Origin: Ceratotherium simum simum
Taxonomy: Eukaryota; Chordata; Mammalia; Perissodactyla; Rhinocerotidae
Assembly (NCBI RefSeq): GCF_000283155.1
Contig: NW_004454182.1
Coordinates: 4,669,752-4,733,751, forward strand
Length of the DNA stretch: 64,000 bases
Direction of reading: 5' to 3'
Part shown: positions 1-11,602 of the stretch, one piece after another
How positions within the stretch are numbered: the first letter of the stretch is position 1
Layout: each line of letters starts with the position of its first letter
Position numbers and translations under genes: made by a program
The notes under the pieces: model-generated
Database searches by the model: none
Told to the model about the DNA's origin: nothing
The model's input: the letters and a program-made list of their open reading frames with translations, nothing else

Positions 1-1179
1 CTCTAACCAACAATGTACAAGCATTCCATTTGCACCACCACCTCATCTCATTTTGGATTCCCAATCTCAGCCATCCTAGTGCATAAGTAGTTGTATCTCT
101 TTGCATTTTTAATTTACATTTCCCTAATGACTAATGAGGTAGGACATTTTTCCATATGCTTCTTCACCACTTCTATATCTCGTCTGTAAAATATCTGTTC
201 AATTCTTTCACATTTTTTTAAATTGGCATGATAATTTTTATTTTATATTATTACATGTACAAGTTCTTTAGATATTTTGTAGACAAATTATTTATCAGAT
301 GTATATAGTGAAAATATTTTCTCTTAGTCATTGGATTACAAGTTCATTTCCTTAAAGATGTCTTTTGATGAGCAGAAGTTTTAATTTTGATAAAATCTAA
401 TTTATTAATTGTTTTTCTTCAATGTTAATTCCCTTCTATTTTCTATATAAGAAATCTTTGATTACTCCAATGTTTTGAAGATACTCTTTTATGTTTTCTT
501 CTGGAAGCTTTATAATTTTGGCTTTTACATTTATGTCTGTGATCTGTCCCAATTAACTTTTTCTGTATGGTGTGAGGTAGACGTCAATGCTTAAGTTTTT
601 ACAGATGGATATCTAGTTGTTCCAGAAACTCCTGGTAAAAAGTATTCCCTTTCCTCCATTGAATTTTATTGAAAATCAATTGGCGGGATAGTACCTGTAT
701 TTGAGAATTTTTCAAATATTTTTATTAATTTCTCTTTCAATTCCATAGGCATAGGGAATATATTTATATGATGTCAATACTTTTAACGGTATTGAGCCAC
801 TGTTAATGGCTCATATATGGTATCTATTTGTGAAGTCCCAGCACATGTGAAAAGAAGGCGTATTCTGTACTTGTTGAGTGTAAGGTTCTATAAAGATCAC
901 TTAGGTTCAACACTTGGTTGATAGTGTTGTTCAACCTTTTTTATCCTTACTGATTTTTTTTTTCTACTGTTTCTATCAGTAGCTGAAAGTACATTATTAA
1001 AATCTCTAATTATATTGTGGATGAATTTATTTTCTCTTTCGTATTGCCAATTTTTCTTCATGTATTTTGAAGATCTCTTATCAGGTGCAAACACTTTTTT
1101 GACCTTTTTACCATTTCTAAGTGCCACATTTTATTTCTACTATTACTCCTTGTCTTGACATCTATTTCGTCTGATATTA
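1..1179 (-). mobile_element. Antisense L1 LINE, ORF2 endonuclease part plus 3' end, internally deleted
   Basis: Read on the minus strand, about 1130-720 resembles the L1 ORF2 endonuclease domain: a decayed frame at 897-1127 carries a DFN...DR.SRKK segment like the DFNTPLS..DRSSRQK block of L1 endonucleases. Below about 700 the text changes to the very 3' part of ORF2 and the 3' region (antisense phrases such as 'tttgatgagcagaagtttt' and 'ctaatgactaatgaggtag'). The reverse transcriptase section expected between them is missing, so this is one internally deleted L1 or two abutting fragments. It has many stops and cannot encode a working protein. It continues to about 1745 beyond the ERE at 1195-1500. 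Confidence 0.78.
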
Positions 1180-1194
1180 AAATAGGCATTCTAG

Positions 1195-1500
1195 GGCTGG
1201 CCCCGCGGCTTAGCGGTTAAGTGCGCGCGCCCCGCTACTGGTGGCCCGGGTTCGGATCCCGGGCGCGCACCCACGCACCGCTTCTCCGGCCATGCTGAGG
1301 CCACGTCCCACATACAGCAACTAGAAGGATGTGCAACTATGACATACAACTATCTACTGGGGCTTTGGGGAAAAAAACAAAGGAGGAGGATTGGCAATAG
1401 ATGTTAGCTCAGAGCCGGTCTTCCTCAGCAAAAAGAAGAGGATTAGCATGGATGTTAGCTCAGGGCTGATCTTCCTGACCAAAAAAAAAAAAAAAAAAAA
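1195..1500 (+). mobile_element. ERE SINE (tRNA-derived), two tail modules
   Basis: Full-length equine-type SINE: GGCTGGCC start, A-box-like 'tggtta'-type block (here gcggttaagtgc), B-box-like ggttcggatcc, GCCATGCTGAGG core, 'ggggctttgggg', then two copies of a module of about 45 bp (ggattggcaatagatgttag and a diverged second copy) and a pure A tail of about 20 bp. It is flanked by a perfect TSD aaataggcattctag at 1180-1194 and 1501-1515. It lies within an antisense L1, so it is younger than that L1. Confidence 0.96.
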
Positions 1501-1515
1501 AAATAGGCATTCTAG

Positions 1516-1745
1516 CTTCTAATTAGTGTTGCATGGTATTTTTTTCTATCATCCTTTTACTTTTGACTTAATTTTTGCTTTACATTTAAAGTGTATCTCT
1601 TGTGGAAAGCACAGCTGGGTACTTTTTTATCCAGCTTGATGTCTCCGCCAATTTGAAATGCTTAGTCCATTTACATTTATTGTTATTGGTAGGGTTGTAT
1701 TGAAATCTACAATCTTGCTATTTGTTTTATATTTCATCATAACAT
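1516..1745 (-). mobile_element. Antisense L1, continuation of the fragment interrupted by the ERE
   Basis: The antisense L1 text resumes directly after the ERE TSD, with the antisense equivalent of the 5' part of the ORF2 endonuclease region (for example cagctgggtacttttttatc, followed by 'agtccatttacatttattg'). It fades into unique AT-rich sequence near 1745. No intact frame. Confidence 0.7.
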
Positions 1746-2516
1746 AGTATTTAGTAATATAATGACCTAAACATAAGTTTTACTAAAAAAAAATTATAAA
1801 AACACCAAATTGTAAACTATTTTTAAAAATTCCCATGAATACCCCTGAAATTTTATATTACTGTAAAAGAGCTGCCCAGGTAAGTGAAGTTTAGGAAGCT
1901 CTGTTCTAGATCCTACACCTTCAGTTGATAACAGCTTTCCTTCAGAAATATCAACCACCTTGACTCTACCATAGTTTTAAATATGAGCATGTTAAGTTTA
2001 GTCCTTAAATAGATATCCTAAATTTTTCTTACTGAAAATGCTTTCAGCTATCTGTTTGTGTGTTGAGATTATGTAACTTATTTCCCAGCGCATAGACTGT
2101 ATGATCTTTGTGGTTGTCTTTATGTATTACCATCTAGTAACAAGTCACCAGAGACTAGAAGTCTTCTCATGGGAAAAGAGTGAAGATATAAAGCTGCTAT
2201 TTATAAGATAAGATCATTACTGGTGTAAAGCATAGTAGATTCCAATATATTAAATTAGACAATCAATGGCAGACGAGAAATTGAAGCTTCAAAGCTCTGT
2301 CTTTCTCATAAAAGCAGGACATATAGCTGAAGTGACACATACATTGTTTCAGTGATTCCTCTGTATCAGCACCTTCTATTTCAAATGTCTTTGTACTAAA
2401 TATATCAGGGTCTCAGTTTCATGTATTTCTTTTTCCTTTAAGCACAGAGCTGTGTCTGAAGTATAGCCTGTAGATTAAAACTGTTGGACTTTTTAAAAGA
2501 GTGTTCTTTCCTTATA

Positions 2517-2580
2517 TACTTATGTGTATATATGTACGTATACATACACACACACACACACACACACACATATTTGTGTA
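2517..2580. repeat. (CA)n microsatellite with TA/TG flanks
   Basis: About 12 uninterrupted AC units at 2546-2570, preceded by an alternating tatgtgtatatatgtacgta stretch. Alternating purine-pyrimidine sequence; likely length-polymorphic. Confidence 0.95.
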
Positions 2581-4459
2581 ATGGCAAAGTTCTGTCCCAC
2601 TGAGAACTATTTAAAGAAACACCACATGAAATGTCACAAAAGCCATTAAGCTTTTATAGAAATAGCAACCTAAATCCATTAGCTTTAGGGAAAGGTAAGG
2701 AGAGAAAAAAGATAAGAGTGAATGTGTGAGAAAGGAAAAATGAATCAGACATAGAAGATGTAGTTGCCTTATCTAGATTATTTCTCCTTGAGTTCATTTT
2801 ACTGTTGTTTAATAAAAATATGTATTGTAGCAGTTCAAATTTTTATTATACTAGCAATACCACTCTGCTGATATGTCTGTTGTAATGTAAGACTGTCACA
2901 GCAATTTTGTGGATTATTAAAGTTTTTATTGTCATATGTAATGGACCTATTGATGGACAAAAAATTGTCAAAATTGTGAATATTTATTTAAATATTCATG
3001 TGCATATTTATTTAAAAAACAAATTTGATCTTCATGAGGAAGGGGAAGAATGAACATTTTATTTATTTTCTATTTATTTTTTAAAGAAGTATTTTATCCA
3101 GAAATGGCTATTACTACATATTTCTGCTTGATTCATGGGACTCTACAATTAATAGTAAGTTACTGGTTCAGATACCCTGTGTCTTAAGAATAATTCTGTG
3201 ACGAACAGAATCAATAAGTCTCATACAGTAAAGTAATACAGTGCCGTAAACCCTTAGACATCTGGTCTTGAGTTTGCCATTAGGCATTCTCTGTTTTACT
3301 GGATATCTGAAGGTATAAAGTACATCAGAGATGCTGCAGGCTGCTCGGTCTTGATTTTACATGCCTGCACTGCAATAGGGCTTTCATTTTTAAACAATCC
3401 ACGTAATTTTCTTTACCTTTAGGAAAAATGAGAAAGCAAAAGTTCAGACTATTTAAACTTAGGTGACTAGATTTAACTTTAGCAATTGCTTTAAGTTTGT
3501 ACGTATTATAAAACATTGTTAACACATATTAATTCTCTGAGAGAGCAAATTCTTACCTTTTAGTCTGTCTCCAGCCTCTGTTTTCCTATACATTCATTTT
3601 ACACATCTTTGAAGCATACGAAAGGAAGTCCTTGACAGTTGCTTCTTACCTGGGTTGAGGCAGCAATATACTGTTAGTGTATTACTTGGATCTCAAAATT
3701 TTGTGAGATTTCACAGAATGGCTGAAATCCATGCAGATTTTATGTGTGAAACTATACATATCAAACATATTTGTATCTTCGAGAATTATATGTGGATGAG
3801 AATCAGAGACATCATCAATGGCAATGTGTTTTCTTCTTTGAAAGGTTTCCTGAAACCCAATTCCAATTCATTTCTGCTTGGTTTTGAAATGACTGTATTC
3901 GATGCTGTTTATAGTCTCCCTAGACTAAAGCATAGGAAGAAGTATGTTGTCTCAGCATTTTAACGAATGTTTAAGAAGGGCAAAAGTTCAAAAAGAATTT
4001 AAAAGGAAAACAAGAGATGATGAAGACACATACTTCGTCTTTAATTTGAACATTGTTCTAATATACATAAATTTGAAGGATTTTTAAACTGACATTTACA
4101 GTTAGCCATATTTATTTTTAAATACGATCTGAGAGTGGTAATAAGCTGTCTCTAATAAGACTGCTCATTCTAGAAAGAGAAGTGGTGCAGACACGTTGTT
4201 CAAAGTTCACCTACAAAGCTACACCTTTGCTTTCAGCAGCATCATTCCGAGGCACTGACTTGCCACTTTTTTGTCATCAACAGAGGCTAGAGCACACAAA
4301 GGACATCATTCTTGACAGAGGGTCTTTTTTATAAGACCCCTTTATTTCCTAGTGAGATAGTTCGCTTTCACCTCCACCATATCTACATTATTTAATACAG
4401 GAAATCTGAAATCATTCCTTATGTGGATATTTATGCTGGGTTTTGCAACCAAGAAGTGC

Positions 4460-4508
4460 AATCATGCACACACACACAAACACAGAGAAAAAGAGAAAGA
4501 GAAAAAGG
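4460..4508. repeat. Short CA repeat followed by a purine-rich run
   Basis: An imperfect (CA)n at about 4466-4484 passes into an agaaaaagagaaagagaaaa run. Low-complexity sequence with no coding content. Confidence 0.8.
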
Positions 4509-4956
4509 CAAGATAGCTCGCTGAAAATGTGACTTTCACTCTCAAATAATATTTTAATGTTAATTTTAAAATAGTTAACATTGATTCATCTATAATATAA
4601 CGTTTCCAGTGAATAAATTTTCTGAATATTTACTGATTTTTTTTTAAGAAGTGATAAAAATGATATTAAAAGTTGTCAAGTCTAGCGTTGTCTCACACGG
4701 GGAAGAACACCAAACTTCACAGAACTGGAATGAGATTGACACGTGACAAAATCAGGGTTTAAAGCAGATAATATATTAATCAGTTCTAAGGCATAAACCA
4801 CTTTTGCTTTTTAGAAACCAAGGCAAAGCTAGAAGTACATAACTGAATTAGAATAAGAGATCTAAAGATACTCTCCTCTTATCAACAATGGCACCCATCC
4901 GACCCTTTTAAAGCACTGCATATGTTAGATTGCAGTTAATTCTACTTATAAGAAAA

Positions 4957-5095
4957 TAAGACTCTACCTAATTTGATTTTCTCAACAATCTAGTGGTAGG
5001 AAGAAATTACTATTGCCATTTTGGAAATGAGGAAACTGAGTTCAGCTAGAGGTTAAAAGAGTCGCCCAAGACCAGACATTGCTGATAAATGCCAA
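4957..5095 (-). mobile_element. MIR SINE fragment
   Basis: Contains the antisense MIR core text: 'ccattttggaaatgaggaaactgag' region followed by 'gaggttaaaagagtcgccca', matching the MIR pattern of fraction-counting GAGGAAACTGAG then AGAGGTTAAGTAACTTGCCCA. Both ends are decayed. Confidence 0.8.
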
Positions 5096-5760
5096 AGACA
5101 AAATGGAAAACAGATCTTGTGCCTCTCGTGAATTGCCCTTTCCTTCCCTCCTCCGTGTAAAGCCTCACATTTCTGATGCTGTCTCTAACAGTTCAGAACC
5201 ACTGAAGCAAAGTTATCAAAGACTACATGTTTCACAAATATCTTCTAATAAGTTGCTTAGGGACTGAAAATAGACATTAGGTGAAGACCTGGGAATATAA
5301 TTTATTTTTAACTTATTTATACTTTTCTTTTCTTTTTTTCTGAAACAAACTTTCTTAAGATATCATCTGGGAATATTGAGCTAAGTTTGGAGGGCAATTA
5401 AAATATGAGCTTTGAGTAAATGACGTACTTTTTACACCAGCTTTTCTCCCTGTTCACTGAGTAAATATTTGCAGATAAAGATAAATGCAGAAAGAAAGAT
5501 TAGGTTAGATTTATTAACACGAATCAATATAGCACCGACTATATCCTTGGGTACCGTACTGATTACAATTTTTATCAATTTAATTATTTCCACTTGGCTT
5601 TGAAATCGCTTTGGGAAGTCTCAAAAATATTAGAACTAAGATCACTGCTCTTTCTGACATATCTAATAGTACAGATCTTAATAATTTTAAAAGTTTCATG
5701 ACTACTCCTTTTGAAAGTTTAAGAAGCTGTAGCTGCTCTGCGTAGATAAAATCCAGTAAT
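5096..5760. other. Unique sequence, nothing assigned
   Basis: AT-rich unique DNA. Short frames at 5079-5267 (+) and 5580-5774 (-) show no recognisable domains; the first overlaps the MIR and the second overlaps the edge of the MER5A copy. Confidence 0.55.
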
Positions 5761-5761
5761 T

Positions 5762-5933
5762 GAGTGATTCTCAAAGTGTGGTCCCTGGACCAGCAGCATC
5801 AGCAACTTAGAAATGTGAATTGTTGGCCTCACCTCAGATCTACCGAATCAGAAATTCTGGGTGTAGAGCTCAGCGATTTGTTTTAACAAGTCTTCCAGGT
5901 GACTCTGATGGTTGCTAAAGTCTGAGAATTATT
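5762..5933 (+). mobile_element. MER5A (hAT-Charlie non-autonomous DNA transposon)
   Basis: Near full-length match to the remembered MER5A pattern: gattctcaaagtgtggtccc at the left end, cagcagcatcagcaactt, 'ctaccgaatcagaaattctggg', 'gttttaacaagtcttccaggtg', and a right end ctgagaatta that mirrors the left end as a degenerate terminal inverted repeat. About 170 bp, close to the usual length. Ancient eutherian insertion. Confidence 0.93.
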
Positions 5934-7570
5934 TCAGTAAAACAAAAATTATGTGGACAGAAGCATTCTTCAGTCTTTTTGAGAAGGCGTTGAGAGGCAA
6001 GTGTATCCCTCTTGAATATTGAACACTGAACATCCTTAGAAATCAGGAAATTAGAATTTTGTTTGTTTACCACATCTATTTTTATAACTACACAATAACC
6101 AGTTGATGGAATAAATGTTTTTGTGTTTAAGCCAATACTGTCTACTCAGCTTGGAAAAGTCCGTTTTAGAAGAAAGGAATCAGACATATGGTCCCTGTAT
6201 AAGGTACAAGCTCTCTGTCCCTTTTCTGCAATGGCCCACATAGACAACTAAATATATTTTCTGAAAAGCCACTTTTCTTGAATTTGAAAATGGTTATTAA
6301 TAATAAAAGATTTTCCAGGAAAATTAAATTTGGCCTTTTGCTATATACTTTTATAGCCTTTCCAAAAAATGACCATCAGAAAAGTTTGCTTTATATGTTA
6401 TATATAAACATTTCTATTTGAAATGTAGTTCTTAAGTAAAATGTTTTTAAAAAGCTTCTGGAAATAATAAAATATTAAATGTGTTTAGATGTGCTCATTT
6501 GTGACATATGGTAGCCTATTTATACCTATAAGACTAAATATGCAAGTTATAATTAGTTTAGTCAATTTTTATACTCAATTGTAAAATTAATGCATATAAT
6601 TTAGGTATTGTGGCTTTAAAGATGTATACCTTCACACAGGCTATATTTCAGTGAATAATATTTGTCAACTCAGAATGTTAAAAATATGTATATAACATAG
6701 AGGTAGTTGAAAGTGCTGTTTAACTTTTAAAAAGGATGACTGTTTTTGTTGTTCATTTCAAAAACATTTAAGCAGTAGAGAAAACCCTTGGACATCTAGA
6801 AGTCTGCATCCTAGACATTTTATCTGTAAAGATGAAAATGGTAAGTGCACTTAAAAGTTACCTTTGGTATTTTCAAAGACAGCAGAGAATTTTACTTTGC
6901 ATATTGCGTATCTTGCTTCTCATATGCTTCAAAGGATTAAACACCAAAGTCCTCTATTAAAGGCAGCTGCTTTCTATGATTTTGATATCGGCCTCAATAT
7001 TCTTGATAGAAATTCTGATCAAGGTAACATCAGGAGCCACAGACATAAATGAGTTTTCTGCTGTTCCCCTACGTGGTTTTTAAAAACAACATGTGTCTTT
7101 GTTTATCTTGTATTATAGAAAAGGCAAGTATAAGAGATGTATCCCAAGGAATATTTTTTCGTTACTCTTTGTTTTCCCAATTCTGCTACTTGCTCATTTG
7201 AAGAAAAGATTATAATAGCTAAGTTGAAAAGTGATTTATTCCTCTACAAAATAAAAAGCTGAAATCTGACTGGCACTCTGATTAGAAGTGTATAGATGGG
7301 ACTGGAAACAAATTTCTGTTACATGGTTGTGCCTTCTTTTAGTTCTGAGTGGGTGTGGATTTCTGCTCCCATAATGTGTTAAATGGAGGTGAATAGACAG
7401 TTATAGCTGGTTGTGAGCCCTGGCCCTTATCACTACAAACTAAAGGCAAAGCACAGGGACACAACTGGGTTCAGGAAAATGAGAAAAATATGCTCTTAGT
7501 TTAAGTTTCTTTCCAAATATGTTAAAAGGTGCTCATGCCTTTGATTCTAACAACACATTGCCCGTAAATC
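5934..7570. other. Unique AT-rich sequence, nothing assigned
   Basis: Mostly unique DNA with many A/T runs (for example around 6290-6700). Short frames such as 6864-7052 (+) have no recognisable domain. No poly-A-tailed pseudogene, CpG cluster or promoter-like block was noticed. Confidence 0.55.
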
Positions 7571-7582
7571 AAAAGACACTCA

Positions 7583-7765
7583 GGGCCAGACCCATGGCCT
7601 AGTGGTTAAGTTTGGTGTGCTCCGCTTTGGTGCCCCGGGGTTCGGTTTCCGAGTGCGGACCTACACCGCTTGTCAGTGGCCATGCTGTGGCGGCAACGCA
7701 CATGCAAAATACAAGAAGCTTGGCACAGATATTAGCTCAGGGCAAATCTTCCTCAGCGAAAAAAA
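7583..7765 (+). mobile_element. ERE SINE, short form (one tail module)
   Basis: Equine-type SINE with head 'gggccagacccatggcctag', gtggttaag A-box region, ggttcggtttccg B-box region (diverged), GCCATGCTGTGGCGGCAACGC core and one tail module (ggcacagatattagctcagg). It lacks the 'actagaaggatgtg...ggggctttgggg' body of the long form. TSD aaaagacactca at 7571-7582 against aaaagactctca at 7766-7777, one mismatch. Two overlapping short frames here are translations of the SINE. Confidence 0.93.
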
Positions 7766-7777
7766 AAAAGACTCTCA

Positions 7778-8580
7778 AGGTAACAGGTTATCTAATTGTC
7801 CTAAATGTGAGGGGTCATTCTCCTCATAATTTTCTAATCACCAAATTTTAAACATTTGATTTCCAGCTTAATATTGCTTAGAATTTCCTTTCAGATATTT
7901 TGATTGGACAGATAGATTTTTAATTTTGATTATGATTAAATATTTTATATATAAGAACCATAAGTCTGTAACCTGAATTACATAGTGAAGAGGAAAAAAA
8001 TAGATATTTCCTTTCATTTAGTATCTTCCCTCCTGCCAAATGGGAATTATTAAGTTGAGAAAGGGAGAGACAAAATTAGTGAATGTTGAATAAACATAAT
8101 GGTCTGAGATAAAATGAACTACCCCCCTTCCCATTTCAAACATATAACATTTTAAACACATACATGCACTCACGTGTACACACACACACGCACATGCACA
8201 CACGTGTGCACATACTCAAAGGGAATAAAAGTTAATATCAGCGTTCTAGGAAAAGAATCTCAACAAAAAGGGATAGAGATACTAAATCCCAGTGATTTGG
8301 GGGATTTGACTCCATGGATATAAACCTCAGTGGTTAGGGAGTTTAATTTGAATATGTCTAAAGGAAATGAACACAGGTCTCAGAACTTCTGGAACTGGTT
8401 CTCTGGGACTGAGACTCATTCCAAAGAGCCAAGAGCCTCAAGTGCTAATGCCTCTGCAAAACAGAGATGAGAAAAGAGATGGAAAATTTGCTTCCAACCT
8501 GGGGAAGCAGCACACGGATTTGCAATCTGGTCTCTGCATAAGTGTGGGCTGAATTTGCATTTCGCCTTGTTTTAGGACCT
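7778..8580. other. Unique sequence with an imperfect CA/TG tract
   Basis: No gene seen. The section from about 8355 onward may already belong to the 5' end of the LINE called from 8580, but I could not place that boundary. Confidence 0.5.
8155..8214. repeat. Imperfect (CA)n/(TG)n microsatellite
   Basis: Alternating CA with cacgtgtaca and cacgtgtgca interruptions across about 60 bp. The minus-strand cysteine- and valine-rich frame here is a translation of this repeat. Confidence 0.9.
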
Positions 8581-9499
8581 CATGCCAAGACAAGGAAAAC
8601 TTGTTTGAAAACCATAAAACCACCAGAGCCCTGGCAGAGGCAAACATCAAATAGTTCTCTCTGAATGTATTAGGAAGAAAATTCAAGAATCACAATAAAC
8701 AAGGCAGTTAACACTGGAAGAACCTTATATAATGAGATAATAATCTGAAAGAGATTATAGTATCTTTACAATGTTTACAGATATAAAATAAACTACATCA
8801 ACTGTAGAACAAGAAAAATATGCAAACAAAAAAGAACAAATTGGTAAAAGGAGCAAAAAGAAATTCTAGAAATAAAATGATAGGTATAGAAATAAAAATC
8901 CTATTGCATCGATTAAACAGTAAGGTATACATAGCTGAAAAGAGAACTAATACACTGAAAGATCTGTAGAAATCCAATTTTTAAAAAACACTGAAATTAA
9001 TGGATGGAGAATATAATGGGAAAGGTAGCTAGAATGGAAGAAATAATGAGAAGTTCCAGCATACATTTAAGAGAAGTTCCAAAGAACAAAATTTAGAGAA
9101 TGAGGGAGTGGTATTTCTCAGCAGATAATGCCAAATTATTTTTTAGAATTAAAAAATAAAATCAGTTCTCAGATTAAAATAGCTCCTTGGCTCCCAGGGG
9201 AGGTAAAGAAAAGGCATTCTACACCTAAATGCATCATAGAGAAATTGAAAACACTCAGTGAGAAAAGGAAAGTCATCAATCTGTAAGAGAAAAAATGAGG
9301 AACTACCTACAAGGAATAGAAAGTAATCTGTCAACATATTTTCATAATCAATAATAAGATGCTGAAGGCAATGGAATGATATCTTCAAATTATCAATGAA
9401 GAATAATGATTAGCCTAAACTCTATACATAGATAAGCAATTATTTCAAGAGTAGGGCCAAAATAAAATATTTTCTAACAAACACTAAGAGTTTTCTGGT
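8580..9499 (+). mobile_element. Sense old L1/HAL1-type LINE, 5' part
   Basis: A-rich sense-strand text resembling the 5'/ORF1 region of old mammalian L1 or HAL1 elements: phrases such as gaaattctagaaataaaatg, 'gaaaagagaactaatacactgaaag' and 'cctacaaggaatagaaagtaatctgtcaac'. All frames are broken. The text stops abruptly at 9499 where an LTR is inserted and resumes at 10064. The exact subfamily needs a repeat search. Confidence 0.72.
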
Positions 9500-10063
9500 T
9501 GTAGAGGCTGTCTTTAAAATGCCCCATCATTTCTTCCCTGAGATGGAGCCATTTCCCCATTGCAAGGTAGAGTCTGTTGCTCCATTCCCTTGAATCTCGC
9601 TGTCCTCTGTGGCTGCTGGACTAAGAGAGGCCGGTGGAAGTGACACGATGCCAGTTCTGAGCCAACCACTTCAGAGGAGTTGCAGCTTCCAATTTGGTTT
9701 CTTAAGGCCTTGAGTCACAATGTAAGAAGTCTGACCACCACGCTGGAGAGAGCACATGGACAAATCTCAAGGCAACGTGGAAAGAGAAGGGCCCAGCTGG
9801 GCTCAGCCATCTAGCTGTCCCTGGCAAAGTACCAACCTTGTGAGTGAAGCTGTCTTGGTACTTCTAGGCCAGCTCAGCTACATGGTGAACAGTATGAAGT
9901 GACACGGTGAACACCATGTGAAACAGCAGGATCAGCTACCCAAGCTCTGCCAGAAATTCTGAGACCCAAAACATGGAATAGAGTGAACTGGCAGTTGTAT
10001 TTAGCCACTAAGTTTTGGGGTAGTTTGTCACAGCTATAGATAACCATGTGCTAGTTATTGATA
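9500..10063 (+). mobile_element. MLT1-type solo LTR (ERVL-MaLR)
   Basis: Starts TGTAGAGGCTG and ends with the MaLR hallmark 'agccactaagttttggggtagtttgtcacagc...gata'. Internal phrases include gtggaagtgacacgatgcca and 'agagcacatgga'. A likely 5-6 bp TSD is tctggt (9494-9499) against actggc (from 10063). No internal retroviral coding region is attached, so it is a solo LTR. It sits inside, and is younger than, the LINE at 8580-11210. Confidence 0.8.
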
Positions 10064-11210
10064 CTGGCTGAAAGAAATAATAAAGGATATACTTCAATAG
10101 GGAGGAAATTGAAGTCAGGAAGGAGGAAAGGATTGAAGATGCAATAAATATAAAGAAGTTGTTTAAACGTGTTGTTAACCCTAAATAACCATTGACTATT
10201 AACAAGAACAAATTCAAAAACTACACAAAAAATTAGATGTAAAACAGTGAAGCTGACTCAATACAAGTAAAGGAAACAAAAATAAGAGCATAAGTTAATA
10301 GAATATTTTTAAAAATTTAGTTCTTTGAAAATAAGAATAAGATAGAAACTCCTAACAAATCTGATCCAGAGGAAAATAAATAAATAAAAAGGCCAATAAA
10401 CAATCTAAGAAATGGATGAGGCAATTAATAAAAAAAATTAATTTACGTTCAATAAATTTGAGTCTTCATTGAAATGGCCTGTGTTTTAAAAAAATATGAA
10501 TTACTAAAATTAATTTATAAATAAATAGGAAATCTTAATAGACCAATAATTATCAAAGTAATTGAATCTGTGTTGGAAATAATTATCCTCATGCCTTCAA
10601 AAAGTGTACTGGCTGCAAACATTTTTATCAGCAAATTCTACTGAAATTCAAAGCCTTACAGAATCTCTATCTTTAAAAACTTAGTACCAAAAATAGAAAA
10701 AGAAGGTTCTGAATTTGCATAATCACTATACTACCACCACTACCACCCTCCCCCACTAAAAAAAATCCAAAAAATGAAAAATGAGGGCATTAAGAGGAAT
10801 AAAAATAATAGTCAGCAAAGTTAGAGTATAAGATTGGAAATTCATTGTCATTATATATGTAAAGATATAGCTTCACTTTTGTAGAAAAAAGCTGAGAGAG
10901 ACAGTTTTTATTCCTATATACCAGATTAATTTTACTCCAATATATGCAGTTTTCATGAATAATATCATTTTGGAAGTTTCTGCACTAGATAGTAAGAGCA
11001 TTAATTGTTTCTTTTTATTATCTCCAAACATTATTGAAGTAGACAGAAATGGAGCCTTAAACAAAAAATATAGTTTGTCAAGTAAATAGTTTTTAACATG
11101 GGAGACTTCAATGGGAGAGAAATGGAAATGAATAATCAGAAATCTATATAAAGAGCCGCCATTATGATACTGCATCATGTAAGGAAGGCTGATGAATGAA
11201 AGGATTATTA
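10064..11210 (+). mobile_element. Sense L1/HAL1-type LINE, continuation after the LTR
   Basis: LINE text resumes with ctgaaagaaataataaagga, 'tatacttcaatagggaggaaattg', equivalent to the 'GAAAGAAATTCTAAAGGATGTACTTCAG' block of old L1/HAL1 elements. Further on are 'caaattctactgaaattcaaagcc' and 'gggagacttcaatgggagag' segments. No intact frame; the 101-codon minus-strand frame at 10873-11178 is antisense to the LINE. Confidence 0.7.
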
Positions 11211-11255
11211 GGAAACATCAGCCCATAGAAATCTGACTTACATCATCAGAGAGTA

Positions 11256-11602
11256 TGCTATAGACTGAATGTGGTGTCCCCCCAAAATCCATACACTGAT
11301 GCCCTAAATCTCAATGTGATGGTATGTGGATGTGGGACCTTTGGGAGGTGATTAGGTCATGAGGATGGAGCCCTCATGAATGGGATTAGGGCCCTTATAA
11401 GAAGAGACATGAGGGAGACGATAACTTTCTCTATCATGTGAGACCATCTGCAAATGAGGAAGAGGGCTCTCATCAGACACCATATTTGCCTGCATTTTGA
11501 TCTTGAACTTCCCAGTCTCCAGAACTGTGAGAAATAAAAGATTATTGTTGAAGCCCCCCAGTGTATGTTACTTTGTTATAGCAGCCCCAACTGACTAAAA
11601 CA
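11256..11602 (+). mobile_element. MST-type solo LTR (ERVL-MaLR)
   Basis: Clear MaLR LTR: TGCTATAGACTGAATG start, 'gtccccccaaaatccatacactg', ggtgattaggtcatgaggat, 'ggagccctcatgaatgggattagggcccttataagaagag', cagaactgtgagaaataaaa, 'actttgttatagcagcccc', and a CA end. It carries an aataaa polyadenylation-type signal near 11533. Likely 5 bp TSD gagta/gtgta. About 347 bp, a normal solo LTR length. Confidence 0.9.

Larger units (their letters stand above)
1746..4955. other. Unique AT-rich sequence, no gene seen
   Basis: No recognisable gene or clear dispersed repeat apart from the CA microsatellite at 2546-2570. A 102-codon frame at 3655-3963 (+) has no domain I can recognise, no nearby splice or promoter signal, and a composition typical of chance frames. 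Around 4140-4330 the sequence is less AT-rich and locally complex, but I cannot assign it. Confidence 0.6.

Noticed and set aside
897..1127. 76-codon lysine-rich minus-strand frame considered as a small gene
   Set aside because: Resembles a decayed L1 ORF2 endonuclease section in L1 orientation.
1200..1270. tRNA-like A and B boxes, possible tRNA gene
   Set aside because: They belong to the tRNA-derived head of an ERE SINE with TSDs and a poly-A tail. No cloverleaf of normal length with a 3' terminator was seen.
3655..3963. 102-codon plus-strand frame
   Set aside because: No domain, repeat or splice evidence. Length is within chance expectation for 64 kb of AT-rich DNA.
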